The notes below the pieces were generated by a model. It was not told where the DNA came from, did no database searches, and was given only the letters and a program-made list of their open reading frames with translations. A stretch of 64,000 nt of DNA from Ensifer sp. LC163 (GTDB lineage: Bacteria; Pseudomonadota; Alphaproteobacteria; Rhizobiales; Rhizobiaceae). A program made the position numbers and the translations under genes. The DNA is taken from positions 89,435-153,434 of the forward strand of contig NZ_MBSS01000008.1 of NCBI RefSeq assembly GCF_001695855.1, in the 5' to 3' direction. Of the stretch, positions 53,944 through 64,000 are shown one piece after another (position 1 is the first letter of the stretch; every line of letters starts with the position of its first letter).

Positions 53944-55384
53944 TGTGAAGACCTACGGCAATTTCATCGCGAACAAATGGCAGGACGCAGTCGGCGGCGA
54001 GCACATCGCCGTGCGGGACCCCTCCAACGGCGAGGTATTCGCGCGCATTGCCCGGGGTACCCGGGACGACATCGATCTGGCCGTGCGCTCGGCACGTTCG
54101 GCACTCTCCGGCGACTGGGGGCAGATGACCGCAACCGAGCGCGGGCGGGTGCTGAGCCGGATCTCGGGGGCAGTGCTGCGCAACATCGACCTCTTGACGG
54201 AACTCGAAGCGCAGGACGTCGGCAAACCCCTGACGCAGGCGCGGGCCGACGTCGTCGCGCTTGCCCGCTATCTCGAATTCTATGGCGGCGCCGCCGACAA
54301 GGTGCATGGCGACACCATCCCCTACCAGAACGGCTTCACCGTGCTGACGGTCTACGAGCCGCATGGGGTCACGGGGCATATCATCCCGTGGAACTATCCG
54401 ATGCAGATCCTTGGCCGCAGCCTCGGCGCGGCGCTCGCGATGGGCAATGCGGCGGTGGTCAAGCCGGCCGAAGAGGCGTGCCTGACCATCCTGGAGTTTG
54501 CGCGTATCGCCGAAGAAGAGGGCCTGCCGCCCGGTGCGTTGAACGTCGTCACCGGATTTGGCTCGGAAGCGGGTGCCGCACTTTCCGAACACCCTGATGT
54601 CAACCACATCTCGTTCACCGGCTCGGTTCGAACCGGAGAAATGGTGCAGGCGGCGGCGGCGAAGAATGCGGTGCCGGTGACGCTTGAGCTCGGCGGCAAG
54701 TCGGCGCAGATCGTCTTTGCCGATGCGGACCTCGACCGGGCCGTTCCCTTCCTGGTGAACGCCGGGATCCAGAACGCCGGCCAGACCTGTTCGGCCTCGT
54801 CGCGAATCCTCATCGAGCGCGCCATCTACGAAGAGGTCGTGGCGCGAATGAGCGAAAAATACCGTGCGCTCAAGGTCGGTCCGGCCGATGCCGATCTGTC
54901 GCTCGGCCCCGTCGTCTCGCACAGGCAAAAGGCGATCGTCGAGGGCTTCCTTGCTGATGCGGCGAAGGATGGCTTGAAGATTGCGGCGCAGGGTGAGATC
55001 GTCGCCGACGCACCCGCCGCGGGCGCCTATGTCGCGCCGACGCTGCTGCGCGACGTGCCGCACGAGCATCGGACGGTTCAGGAAGAAATCTTCGGCCCGG
55101 TTCAGGTGATCATGCCGTTCGACGGCGAGGAAGAGGCCGTTCGTCTCGCAAACGGCACCGCCTATGGTCTCGTTTGCGGCGTCTGGACCAACGACGGCGG
55201 CAGGCAGCTGCGCATGGCGCGCGCCATCCACGCCGGTCAGGTTTTCGTCAACAACTATGGCGCCGGCGGCGGCGTCGAGCTGCCCTTCGGCGGCGTCAAG
55301 AAATCGGGCCATGGTCGTGAGAAGGGTTTCGAGGCCCTCTACGGCTTCGCCAGCATGAAAACCATTTCTGTCTACCACGGCTAG
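53933..55384 (+). CDS. NAD(P)-dependent aldehyde dehydrogenase
   Basis: A 483-residue enzyme of the ALDH superfamily with catalytic C286 (GQTCSA) and general base E252 (ELGGKS). It oxidises an aldehyde to an acid; the substrate is not predictable. ATG 53933 overlaps the gntR end by 11 bases, indicating coupling. The short-chain dehydrogenase follows after 20 bases, which suggests an alcohol-aldehyde-acid sequence of steps. Confidence 0.9.
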   Translation: MRHDVKTYGNFIANKWQDAVGGEHIAVRDPSNGEVFARIARGTRDDIDLAVRSARSALSGDWGQMTATERGRVLSRISGAVLRNIDLLTELEAQDVGKPLTQARADVVALARYLEFYGGAADKVHGDTIPYQNGFTVLTVYEPHGVTGHIIPWNYPMQILGRSLGAALAMGNAAVVKPAEEACLTILEFARIAEEEGLPPGALNVVTGFGSEAGAALSEHPDVNHISFTGSVRTGEMVQAAAAKNAVPVTLELGGKSAQIVFADADLDRAVPFLVNAGIQNAGQTCSASSRILIERAIYEEVVARMSEKYRALKVGPADADLSLGPVVSHRQKAIVEGFLADAAKDGLKIAAQGEIVADAPAAGAYVAPTLLRDVPHEHRTVQEEIFGPVQVIMPFDGEEEAVRLANGTAYGLVCGVWTNDGGRQLRMARAIHAGQVFVNNYGAGGGVELPFGGVKKSGHGREKGFEALYGFASMKTISVYHG

Positions 55385-55404
55385 TTCAGCGTCGGGAGGA
55401 ACAA

Positions 55405-56151
55405 ATGTCACTAGAAGGTAAGATCGCTCTCATCACCGGCGCGGGCTCCGGCTTCGGCGAGGGTATTGCGAAGCGTTTCATCGACGGCGGTGCAAAGGTG
55501 GTCGTCGTCGACCGCGATGTCGCCGGGGCGGAGCGGGTGGCCAAGGAACTCGGCAGCAATGCGTTTGCCGTCGTCGCCGATATCGCCAAGCAGGCGGATG
55601 TGGAAGCCGCCGTCGCGGCCGGCCTGAAAAAATTCGGGCGCATCGATGTCCTGATCAACAATGCCGGCATCGGCCACAAGCCGCAGAACGCCGAACTTGT
55701 CGAGCCGGACGAGTTCGACCGGATCCTCGGCGTCAATGTGCGCGGCGTCTATCTCATGACGCGCGCGCTGCTGCCGCACATGAAGGAGAACAAGTCCGGC
55801 GTGATCGTCAACATCGCGTCCACCGGCGCCAACCGGCCGCGGCCGAACCTCGCCTGGTACAATGCGACCAAGGGCTGGGTCGTCTCCGCGACCAAGGCGC
55901 TGGCGATCGAACTCGCGCCCTTCAACATTCGCGTCGTCGCGCTCAATCCGGTGGCCGGCGAAACGCCGCTTTTGGCGACCTTCATGGGTGAGGACAGCGA
56001 GGAAATTCGCAAGAAGTTCCGCGACTCCATTCCCTTGGGACGTTTGCTGAAGCCCGAGGATCTCGCCGAGGCGGCGGCCTTCGTCGCATCGCCGCAGGCG
56101 TCGATGATCACCGGCGTTGCACTGGACGTCGACGGCGGACGTTCGATCTGA
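55405..56151 (+). CDS. Short-chain dehydrogenase/reductase
   Basis: A 248-residue classical SDR. The cofactor motif TGAGSGFG is at 11-18, the NNAG motif near 90, and the catalytic Tyr and Lys are Y152 and K156. D37 at the end of the second strand favours NAD over NADP. GGGAGGAAC precedes the ATG. A family A repeat separates it from the downstream transporter genes, so the operon may be partly interrupted there. Confidence 0.9.
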   Translation: MSLEGKIALITGAGSGFGEGIAKRFIDGGAKVVVVDRDVAGAERVAKELGSNAFAVVADIAKQADVEAAVAAGLKKFGRIDVLINNAGIGHKPQNAELVEPDEFDRILGVNVRGVYLMTRALLPHMKENKSGVIVNIASTGANRPRPNLAWYNATKGWVVSATKALAIELAPFNIRVVALNPVAGETPLLATFMGEDSEEIRKKFRDSIPLGRLLKPEDLAEAAAFVASPQASMITGVALDVDGGRSI

Positions 56152-56155
56152 TGAC

Positions 56156-56260
56156 GACAGCGCCGCGCGTCTTTTAAGACGCGCTAAGGTCGCTGTAACA
56201 CTTTGAAGTGCTGCATGTTTTTGTCCTCCAATCGAATACGATTAAAGGAAACATGCAGCA
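56156..56260 (-). repeat. Modular repeat family A, full copy in inverse orientation
   Basis: On the minus strand hairpin I pairs TGCTGCATGTT with AACATGCAGCA, enclosing AATCG...CGATT and GGAGGA. The ATG in the 3' arm opens the frame Met-Gln-His-Phe-Lys-Val-Leu-Gln-Arg-Pro and a stop. Hairpin II is GCGCGTCTT-AA-AAGACGCGC. The orientation is opposite to the surrounding operon. Confidence 0.75.
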
Positions 56261-56296
56261 GGACCATAAACAACCAAACCGCAAAGCGGGGGAACC

Positions 56297-57772
56297 ATGC
56301 TTAACTTGACGAAATGGGCGCTTGCCTCGTGCTTCATTGCCGCATCGCTGACGACGGCCATGGCCAAGGATACGATTACCGTCGGCCAGGTGCTGGAGCC
56401 GCCGGGCCTCGATCCAACCGCGGGTGCCGCCGCGCCGATCCGCTACATCACCTATGGGAACCTGTTCGAAGGTCTGGTGCGCGTGGTGGAGGATGGCACC
56501 GTGAAGCCACTCTTGGCCGAGAGCTGGACCGTCTCCGGCGACCAGAAGACTTACAGCTTCAAGCTTCGTCAGGGCGTCAAGTTCCACGACGGCACGCCCT
56601 TCGACTGCTCGATCGTCAAGTTCTCCTATGAACGCGCCGTATCGGCCGACTCGACCAATGCGCAGAAGGGCCTCTTCGAGCCGATCGAAAAGACCGAGTG
56701 CCCGGATCCGGCCACCGCGGTCGTGACCCTGAAGCGCCCAGCATCCAACTTCCTGTTCAACATGGCCTGGGGTGACGCGGTCATGATCGCGCCGTCATCG
56801 GCGGCCAACAACAAGACCAAGCCTGTTGGTACCGGCCCCTTCACGTTCAAGGAGTGGGCGAAGGGCGACAAGGTCGTGCTGGAAAAGAACGCCGACTACT
56901 GGGGCGAACCGGCCAAGCTCACCGAAGTCACCTTCAAGTTCATCAGCGATCCGTCCGCTGCCGCTGCGGCCGTTCTCGCCGGCAACGTCGATGCGTTCCC
57001 GATGTTCCAGGCCGCCGAACTCGTCAGCCAGTTCCAGAGCGATCCCAACCTTCAGGTCGAGGTCGGCAGCACCTCCGGCAAGGTGGTGCTCTCCCTCAAC
57101 AATGCCCGCAAGCCATTTAACGACGTCAGGGTCCGCCAGGCGCTCGCCCATGCGATCGACCGGAAGGCTCTGGTCGAAGGCACCTATTCGGGTTTCGGCA
57201 CGACGATCGGCTCGCACTATTCGCCGGTGGAGCCCGGTTATGTCGATCTGAACGAAACCTATCCCTATGACCCGGGCAAGGCGCAGCAATTGCTGCAGGA
57301 GGCGGGTGCCGAAGGCATGGAGATGACCATCATGCTGCCGCCGCCGGCCTATGCGCGCCGCGGTGGCGAGATCATCGCCGCCATGCTCAGCGAAGTCGGC
57401 ATCAAGGTGAACCTTGTTCCGATCGAATTCGCGCAATGGCTCGACCAGGTGTTCAAGAACTCGGATTTCGACGCGACGATCATCGCTCACGCCGAGGCTC
57501 GCGACCTCGATATCTATGCTCGCGACAAATACTACTTCAACTACCAGAACCCGGAATACAAGGCGCTCTACAAGTCCTTCACGCTCGCCTCGACGGAAGC
57601 CGAGCAGACGGACCTCGCTGGCCAACTCCAGCGCAAGCTGGCGGCCGACGAGCCGAACGTCTTCCTCTATGCGCTGCCGAAGATCGGCGTCTGGAACAAG
57701 AAGGTGAAGGGCCTCTGGAAGAACATGCCGGTGCCGGCCGACGACCAGACCCAGACCTACTGGGAAAATTGA
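56297..57772 (+). CDS. Peptide/opine-type ABC transporter substrate-binding protein (family 5)
   Basis: A 491-residue periplasmic protein of the DppA/OppA family with a signal peptide ending AMA at residue 23. The conserved region YSFKLRQGVKFHDGTPF near residue 85 is typical. The four following genes complete the importer. The companion amidase suggests an amide or small peptide substrate; this is inference. GGGGGAACC precedes the ATG. Confidence 0.92.
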   Translation: MLNLTKWALASCFIAASLTTAMAKDTITVGQVLEPPGLDPTAGAAAPIRYITYGNLFEGLVRVVEDGTVKPLLAESWTVSGDQKTYSFKLRQGVKFHDGTPFDCSIVKFSYERAVSADSTNAQKGLFEPIEKTECPDPATAVVTLKRPASNFLFNMAWGDAVMIAPSSAANNKTKPVGTGPFTFKEWAKGDKVVLEKNADYWGEPAKLTEVTFKFISDPSAAAAAVLAGNVDAFPMFQAAELVSQFQSDPNLQVEVGSTSGKVVLSLNNARKPFNDVRVRQALAHAIDRKALVEGTYSGFGTTIGSHYSPVEPGYVDLNETYPYDPGKAQQLLQEAGAEGMEMTIMLPPPAYARRGGEIIAAMLSEVGIKVNLVPIEFAQWLDQVFKNSDFDATIIAHAEARDLDIYARDKYYFNYQNPEYKALYKSFTLASTEAEQTDLAGQLQRKLAADEPNVFLYALPKIGVWNKKVKGLWKNMPVPADDQTQTYWEN

Positions 57773-57783
57773 TCAATTCGTTG

Positions 57784-57873
57784 GAGCGGGATGCGGGCGG
57801 AAAACCGCATACACTTTTCCTCATCCCGCTCTGGCCTCCGCCCCCTTGCCGTAGGGGCGGAGGCAGATCTGCC
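57784..57873 (+). repeat. Family B-like hairpin followed by two more palindromes
   Basis: GAGCGGGATG (57784-57793) pairs with CATCCCGCTC (57822-57831), enclosing GCGG-AAAA-CCGC and the CACTTTTCCT segment shared with the repeat at 6225. Next, CCTCCGCCCC (57835-57844) pairs with GGGGCGGAGG (57854-57863). A perfect 12-base palindrome GGCAGATCTGCC (57862-57873) overlaps its end. The array fills the gap between binding-protein and permease genes. Confidence 0.65.
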
Positions 57874-57926
57874 GTTGATCGCCGCACCCGGTGGCGGTCA
57901 GCGCTCGCTCATTCCGGGAGGTTGAT

Positions 57927-58876
<950 letters not shown>

Positions 58877-58877
<1 letters not shown>

Positions 58878-59737
58878 TGAGCAACCCAGCGATCGCTTCA
58901 GAGCCCGGTCTTTTCTCGAAACTGCTTGGCAGCCGAAGCCTGATGTTCGGCGTGACGGTCACCGCCATCCTCGTGGCGATGGCCCTGGTTTCCTTGGTCT
59001 GGACGCCCTTCTCGCCGACGGCGATGAATTTCCGCGACAAGCTTCAGGGGCCGAGCCTTGCCCATTGGTTCGGCACCGACAATTTCGGGCGCGATATCCT
59101 TTCGATGATCATGGTCGGCGCGCGCAACTCGATCGCAGTTTCGATCGTCGCGGTGCTGGTCGGCGCCGGCATCGGCGTACCGCTCGGTGCCTGGGCTGCG
59201 GCGCGCGGCGGCTGGGTCGACGGCCTGGTGATGCGCATGAGCGACCTTGCCTTCGCCTTTCCGGCGCTGCTGACGGCGGTCATCATCACCGCCATCTTCG
59301 GCCCCGGCGCGACCAATGCCATGATTGCCATCGGCATCTTCAATATTCCGGTTTTTGCCCGCGTGACGCGCGGCGCGTCGATGGGGCTGTGGAAACGCGA
59401 ATATGTGCAGGCGGCCCGCTGCGCCGGCCGCGGCGACGTGGCGATCACGTTTCTGCACATCCTGCCCAATATCAACCACGTGCTGCTGGTTCAGGTGACG
59501 ATCCAGTTCGCGCTGGCAATCGTTGCCGAAGCCGGGCTCTCCTATGTCGGCCTCGGCACCCAGCCGCCGATGCCGAGCTGGGGCAAGATGCTGAGCGACG
59601 CCCAGACCTTCATCTATCAGGCGCCGTGGCTTGCCATCTTCCCGGGACTTGCAATCACCTTCGCCGTGCTCGGCCTCAACCTTCTCGGCGATGGCCTGCG
59701 CGACATTCTCGACCCGCGCGTGAGGCGACAAAGATGA
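58877..59737 (+). CDS. Peptide-type ABC transporter permease (DppC-like)
   Basis: A 286-residue permease with a cytoplasmic N-terminal stretch, six membrane segments and the family landmarks WFGTDNFGRDILS near residue 58 and REYVQAARCAGR-type coupling loop near 175. Start and stop overlap both neighbours (TGATG and ATGA), showing tight translational coupling. Forms the channel with the DppB-like subunit. Confidence 0.93.
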
Positions 59738-60743
59738 CAGCACCATTGCTACGAATGGCCGGAATGTCGGTCGAGCTGTCAGCGGGCACGAGCCAGGTCG
59801 ATATCGTTTGCGATGTCGATCTCGAGCTCGATCGCGGCGAACGCCTCGGTATCGTCGGAGAATCCGGCAGCGGCAAATCCATGACGGCGCTTGCCGTGAT
59901 GGGCCTTCTGCCGCAACGCATGCGGGTTCGCGGCGAGTTGCTGTTCGACGGCCGGAACCTCGCGGGCCTGCCGGAAGCCGAGTACTGCAGCTATCGCGGC
60001 CGGCGCATCGCGATGATCTTTCAGGAGCCGATGACGGCGCTCAATCCGGTCAAGTCGATCGGTGCGCAGATCGCCGAAGGCCGGCGCCTTCATCTCGGCG
60101 AAACCAGGGCCGATGCCGAGAAGAGGGCGCGTGCGCTTCTGGACCGGGTCGGTCTGCCGGCGCCGCGCTTCAATCTGGATCTTTACCCGCACCAGCTCTC
60201 CGGCGGCCAGAGGCAGCGCGTGATGATCGCCATGGCGATCGCCTGCCAACCGGACCTGTTGATTGCCGACGAGCCGACGACCGCGCTCGACGTGACGGTG
60301 CAGGCGCAGATCCTCGATCTGCTCGACGACCTGATCGAAGACACCGGCACGGCGCTTATGCTGATCACCCACGATCTCGGCGTCGTCTCCGAAATGACCG
60401 AGCGCATTGCGGTCATGTATGCCGGACGCATCATCGAGACCGGCCGCACCGATGACGTGTTCGCGCGGATGGCGCATCCCTATGCGCGGGGCCTTTTTGC
60501 CGCCTCGCCGCATGGAGCCGCGCTCGCGCCGCGCCAGGTGGAAGGACGACCAAGGCTGAACGCCATCCCGGGCATCGTTCCCGATCCCTTTGCGCGGCCG
60601 GCCCATTGCTCTTTTGCCGAGCGCTGCGCCTTTGTCCAGCCGGACTGTCAGCGGGCGATACCGCCGCTGGACCTGATCGACACCGACAGGAATGTGGAGC
60701 ATCGCGCCGCCTGCTTTCATCCACGCGAAAGGATGGTGGCACC

Positions 60744-60747
<4 letters not shown>
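59734..60747 (+). CDS. Peptide-type ABC transporter ATP-binding protein (DppD-like)
   Basis: A 337-residue ATPase. Walker A is GESGSGKS at 42-49, the signature [10 protein letters not shown], and Walker [13 protein letters not shown]. The C-terminal oligopeptide/dipeptide domain has a cysteine cluster ([15 protein letters not shown]) of the kind that binds an Fe-S cluster in this group. It overlaps both neighbours by four bases. Confidence 0.93.
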
Positions 60748-61718
<971 letters not shown>

Positions 61719-61734
61719 AACTCTTTGAAATTCT

Positions 61735-61752
61735 GCAATTCCCTCGAATTGC
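61735..61752 (+). promoter_or_regulatory. Small hairpin between dppF-like and amidase genes
   Basis: GCAATTC (61735-61741) pairs with GAATTGC (61746-61752) across CCTC. No T-run follows directly, so read-through into the amidase gene is likely. Confidence 0.4.
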
Positions 61753-61775
61753 TCTTGTTGCAGGAATTTTTCCCC

Positions 61776-63167
61776 ATGTCCGATCTCGCCGATTTCTCCG
61801 CCGTCGATCTTGTCGAGGCTTACCGCCTCAGAAAGCTCTCTCCCGTTGATGTCGTTGATGCCGTCATCGCGCGCATCGATGCCTTAGAGCCGAAGCTCAA
61901 TGCGCTGTGGGCCTACGATCCGGACGAGGCGCGTGAAGGCGCAAAAGCATCGGAAGCGCGTTGGGCCAAAAACGAACCTCTGGGCGCGATCGATGGCGTG
62001 CCGGTGACGATCAAGGAGAACATCGCGACGAAGGGAACAGCCGTGCCGCTCGGCTGCGCCGCCGTGCCGCTGGTACCGGCCTCCGAAGACGCGCCGCCGG
62101 CGGCGCGCACCCGCGAGGCGGGCGGTATCATCCTGGCCAAAACCACCATGCCGGACTACGGCATGCTCTCGTCCGGCCTTTCCAGCTTCCACAAGCTGGC
62201 CCGCAATCCATGGGACCTGTCGACCAATCCAGGCGGCTCGAGCGCCGGTGCAGGGGCCGCTGCGGCCGCCGGTTACGGCCCGCTGCATATCGGCACCGAT
62301 ATCGGCGGTTCCGTTCGTCTGCCGGCCGGCTGGTGCGGCGTCGTTGGTCTGAAACCGTCGGCGGGCCGGATCCCGATCAATCCGCCCTTCATCGGCCGCG
62401 TGGCCGGCCCGATGACCCGCACCGTGGCCGACACGGCGCTTTACATGTCGGTGCTGTCGAAGCCGGATGCGCGCGACACGATGTCCTTGCCCTATGCCGA
62501 TATTCCCTGGCTCGATCTCGACGGCGACGTGAAGGGCTTGAAGATCGGCCTCTGGCTCGATGCCGGCTTCGGCCAGGCGGTCTGCGAGGAAACAGCGCAG
62601 GCAGTCAGCCACGCGGCAAAGCTCTTCGCCGACGCCGGTGCGATCATCGAGCCTGTCGCGCCTTTCCTGACCCGCGAGATGATCGACGGTCTCGATCGCT
62701 TCTGGCGGGCGCGCGGTTGGGAAGACGTGTCGCGCCTGGCGCCGGAACAGCAGGCGCAGATACTGCCCTACATCTTCAACTGGATCGAGACGGCCAAGGA
62801 TTTTTCCGGTCGCGACGTCTATACCGGCTTCGCCCAGATCGACGCCATGCGCAATGCCATCCACGCGGCGCTGACCGGCTTTGATTTCATCCTCTCGCCG
62901 ACGGCACCGGCGGCTTCCTATCCCGCCGAATGGGCCTCGCCGATCAATGACCCGCAGAAACCGTTCGAGCACATCGCGTTTACGGTCGCCGTGAACATGG
63001 GCGGACAGCCTGCAATCTCGATCAATTGCGGCTATACGGCCGGCGGTTTGCCGATCGGGCTGCAGATCATCGGCCAGCAGTTTGACGATATCGGCGTCCT
63101 GCGCCTCGCGCGGTCCTTCGAAACCCTGCGCCCGCAGCAGCGGCCCTGGCCCAAGCTCGCGGCATGA
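61776..63167 (+). CDS. Amidase signature family hydrolase
   Basis: A 463-residue amidase with the Ser-cisSer-Lys triad K80, S155 and S179 in the standard settings (PVTIKEN, GGSSAGAG, GTDIGGSVRLPA). It hydrolyses an amide to a carboxylate and ammonia or amine; the substrate is not predictable and need not be a simple amide. ATG 61776 gives the usual N-terminus. Encoded directly after the ABC importer, it probably acts on the imported compound. GatA is excluded by gene context. Confidence 0.92.
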   Translation: MSDLADFSAVDLVEAYRLRKLSPVDVVDAVIARIDALEPKLNALWAYDPDEAREGAKASEARWAKNEPLGAIDGVPVTIKENIATKGTAVPLGCAAVPLVPASEDAPPAARTREAGGIILAKTTMPDYGMLSSGLSSFHKLARNPWDLSTNPGGSSAGAGAAAAAGYGPLHIGTDIGGSVRLPAGWCGVVGLKPSAGRIPINPPFIGRVAGPMTRTVADTALYMSVLSKPDARDTMSLPYADIPWLDLDGDVKGLKIGLWLDAGFGQAVCEETAQAVSHAAKLFADAGAIIEPVAPFLTREMIDGLDRFWRARGWEDVSRLAPEQQAQILPYIFNWIETAKDFSGRDVYTGFAQIDAMRNAIHAALTGFDFILSPTAPAASYPAEWASPINDPQKPFEHIAFTVAVNMGGQPAISINCGYTAGGLPIGLQIIGQQFDDIGVLRLARSFETLRPQQRPWPKLAA

Positions 63168-63203
63168 ATCAAATCTCAAGTCTGAAACAACAGGAGCGCC
63201 GAA

Positions 63204-64000
63204 ATGGCCGATCGTAAGCTTTTCATCCTTCCCGGCGACGGCATCGGCCCGGAAGCCATGGCGGAAGTCCGCAAAATCATCGCCTACATGAATGCCGAGC
63301 TTGGCAGCGGCTTCGTGACGGACGAAGGCCTTGTCGGCGGCTCGGCCTATGACGCCCACGGCCAGGCGATTTCGGAAGGGGACATGGCCAAGGCGCTGAC
63401 CGCCGACGCCGTGCTGTTTGGCGCCGTCGGCGGTCCGAAGTGGGATGCCGTGCCCTATGACGTCCGCCCGGAAGCCGGTCTCTTACGGCTGCGCAAGGAC
63501 CTGCAGCTGTTCGCCAACCTGCGCCCGGCGATCTGCTACCCGGCCCTTTCCGCCGCCTCGTCGCTGAAACCGGAACTGGTCGAGGGCCTCGACATCCTGA
63601 TCGTGCGCGAGCTGACCGGCGGCGTCTATTTCGGCGAACCGAAGGAAATCATCGATCTCGGCAACGGCCAGAAGCGCGGCATCGACACCCAAGTCTATGA
63701 CACCTACGAGATCGAGCGCATCGCCGGCGTTGCCTTCGAACTGGCGCGCAGCCGCAACAACCGCGTCTGCTCGATGGAAAAGCGCAACGTCATGAAATCG
63801 GGCGTGTTGTGGAACCAGGTGGTCACCGAAACCCACAAGGCGAAATATGCCGACGTTGGGCTCGAGCACATGCTGGCGGACGCCGGCGGCATGCAGCTGG
63901 TGCGCCAGCCCAAGCAGTTCGACGTCATCGTCACCGACAACCTGTTCGGCGACATGCTCTCGGATGTGGCGGCGATGCTGACCGGGTCGCTCGGCATGCT
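63204..64000 (+). CDS. leuB: 3-isopropylmalate dehydrogenase-type enzyme (partial, runs off the window)
   Basis: The first 265 residues of a decarboxylating beta-hydroxyacid dehydrogenase. It has GDGIGPE at 11-17, [10 protein letters not shown] near 72, and the LeuB-type substrate and metal regions ([25 protein letters not shown]). The sequence is very like bona fide alphaproteobacterial LeuB and unlike tartrate or D-malate dehydrogenases. It starts 36 bases after the amidase with a CAGGAGCG ribosome site, apparently in the same operon. It may be a paralogue acting on a related malate derivative, or the main leuB. Confidence 0.88.
   Translation, partial: MADRKLFILPGDGIGPEAMAEVRKIIAYMNAELGSGFVTDEGLVGGSAYDAHGQAISEGDMAKALTADAVLFGAVGGPKWDAVPYDVRPEAGLLRLRKDLQLFANLRPAICYPALSAASSLKPELVEGLDILIVRELTGGVYFGEPKEIIDLGNGQKRGIDTQVYDTYEIERIAGVAFELARSRNNRVCSMEKRNVMKSGVLWNQVVTETHKAKYADVGLEHMLADAGGMQLVRQPKQFDVIVTDNLFGDMLSDVAAMLTGSLGM

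Overview
The window reads as high-GC DNA from an alphaproteobacterium of the Rhizobiaceae, most like Ensifer/Sinorhizobium. The reasons are the nor-hemN-nnrS-nirK-nirV-nnrR order, a phnW-phnA-phnY cluster whose active-site residues match the studied Sinorhizobium meliloti enzymes, an ExsH-like glycanase, and dispersed rhizobial-type palindromic intergenic repeats. The accessory catabolic content suggests a megaplasmid or chromid rather than the core chromosome; this is inference. No rRNA, tRNA, CRISPR array, transposase or replication gene was seen.

Region 1 (1-13.2 kb) is a denitrification island. It holds the end of norC, then norB-norQ-norD (nitric oxide reductase and its assembly factors), anaerobic hemN, a poorly characterised block (DUF2249 protein, NnrS-like heme-type membrane protein, tandem DUF2249 protein, MIP18/DUF59 protein), nnrS, copper nitrite reductase nirK with nirV, and the Crp/Fnr regulator nnrR. 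Two identical-format dyads (TTTG-N8-CAAA) lie in the two divergent promoter regions and are the likely NnrR sites.

Region 2 (13.4-25.4 kb) is nitrate assimilation: nasT and nasS regulators, a sigma-54 promoter followed by an ANTAR-type hairpin leader and attenuator, then nrtA-nrtB-nrtC (uptake), nirB-nirD (nitrite reductase), nasA (nitrate reductase) and a broken cysG. The cysG break abuts a fragment that looks like part of a LysR regulator, marking a recombination scar.

Region 3 (25.5-40 kb) is phosphonate use: a CysB-like LysR regulator, a Na+/phosphate cotransporter, phnW-phnA-phnY (2-aminoethylphosphonate to phosphonoacetaldehyde to phosphonoacetate to acetate plus phosphate) and, after an unrelated GFA-type enzyme, a ToxR/TolB-like/TPR regulator and a DUF1127 gene, a three-gene 2-aminoethylphosphonate-type ABC importer. 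Two copies of a modular repeat flank the binding-protein gene.

Region 4 (40-44.6 kb) has a GlxA/AraC-type regulator, a DeoR regulator and a dimethylglycine/sarcosine dehydrogenase-like FAD-GcvT enzyme. Region 5 (44.8-51.1 kb) is a minus-strand siderophore-type ABC uptake operon with a MATE exporter embedded in it, and a divergent LysR gene. Region 6 (51.3-53.2 kb) has a secreted RTX-GH16 glycanase and a doubtful minus-strand frame. Region 7 (53.2 kb to the end) is one plus-strand catabolic operon: GntR regulator with a clear operator, aldehyde dehydrogenase, short-chain dehydrogenase, a complete peptide/opine-type ABC importer, an amidase and the start of a leuB-type dehydrogenase.
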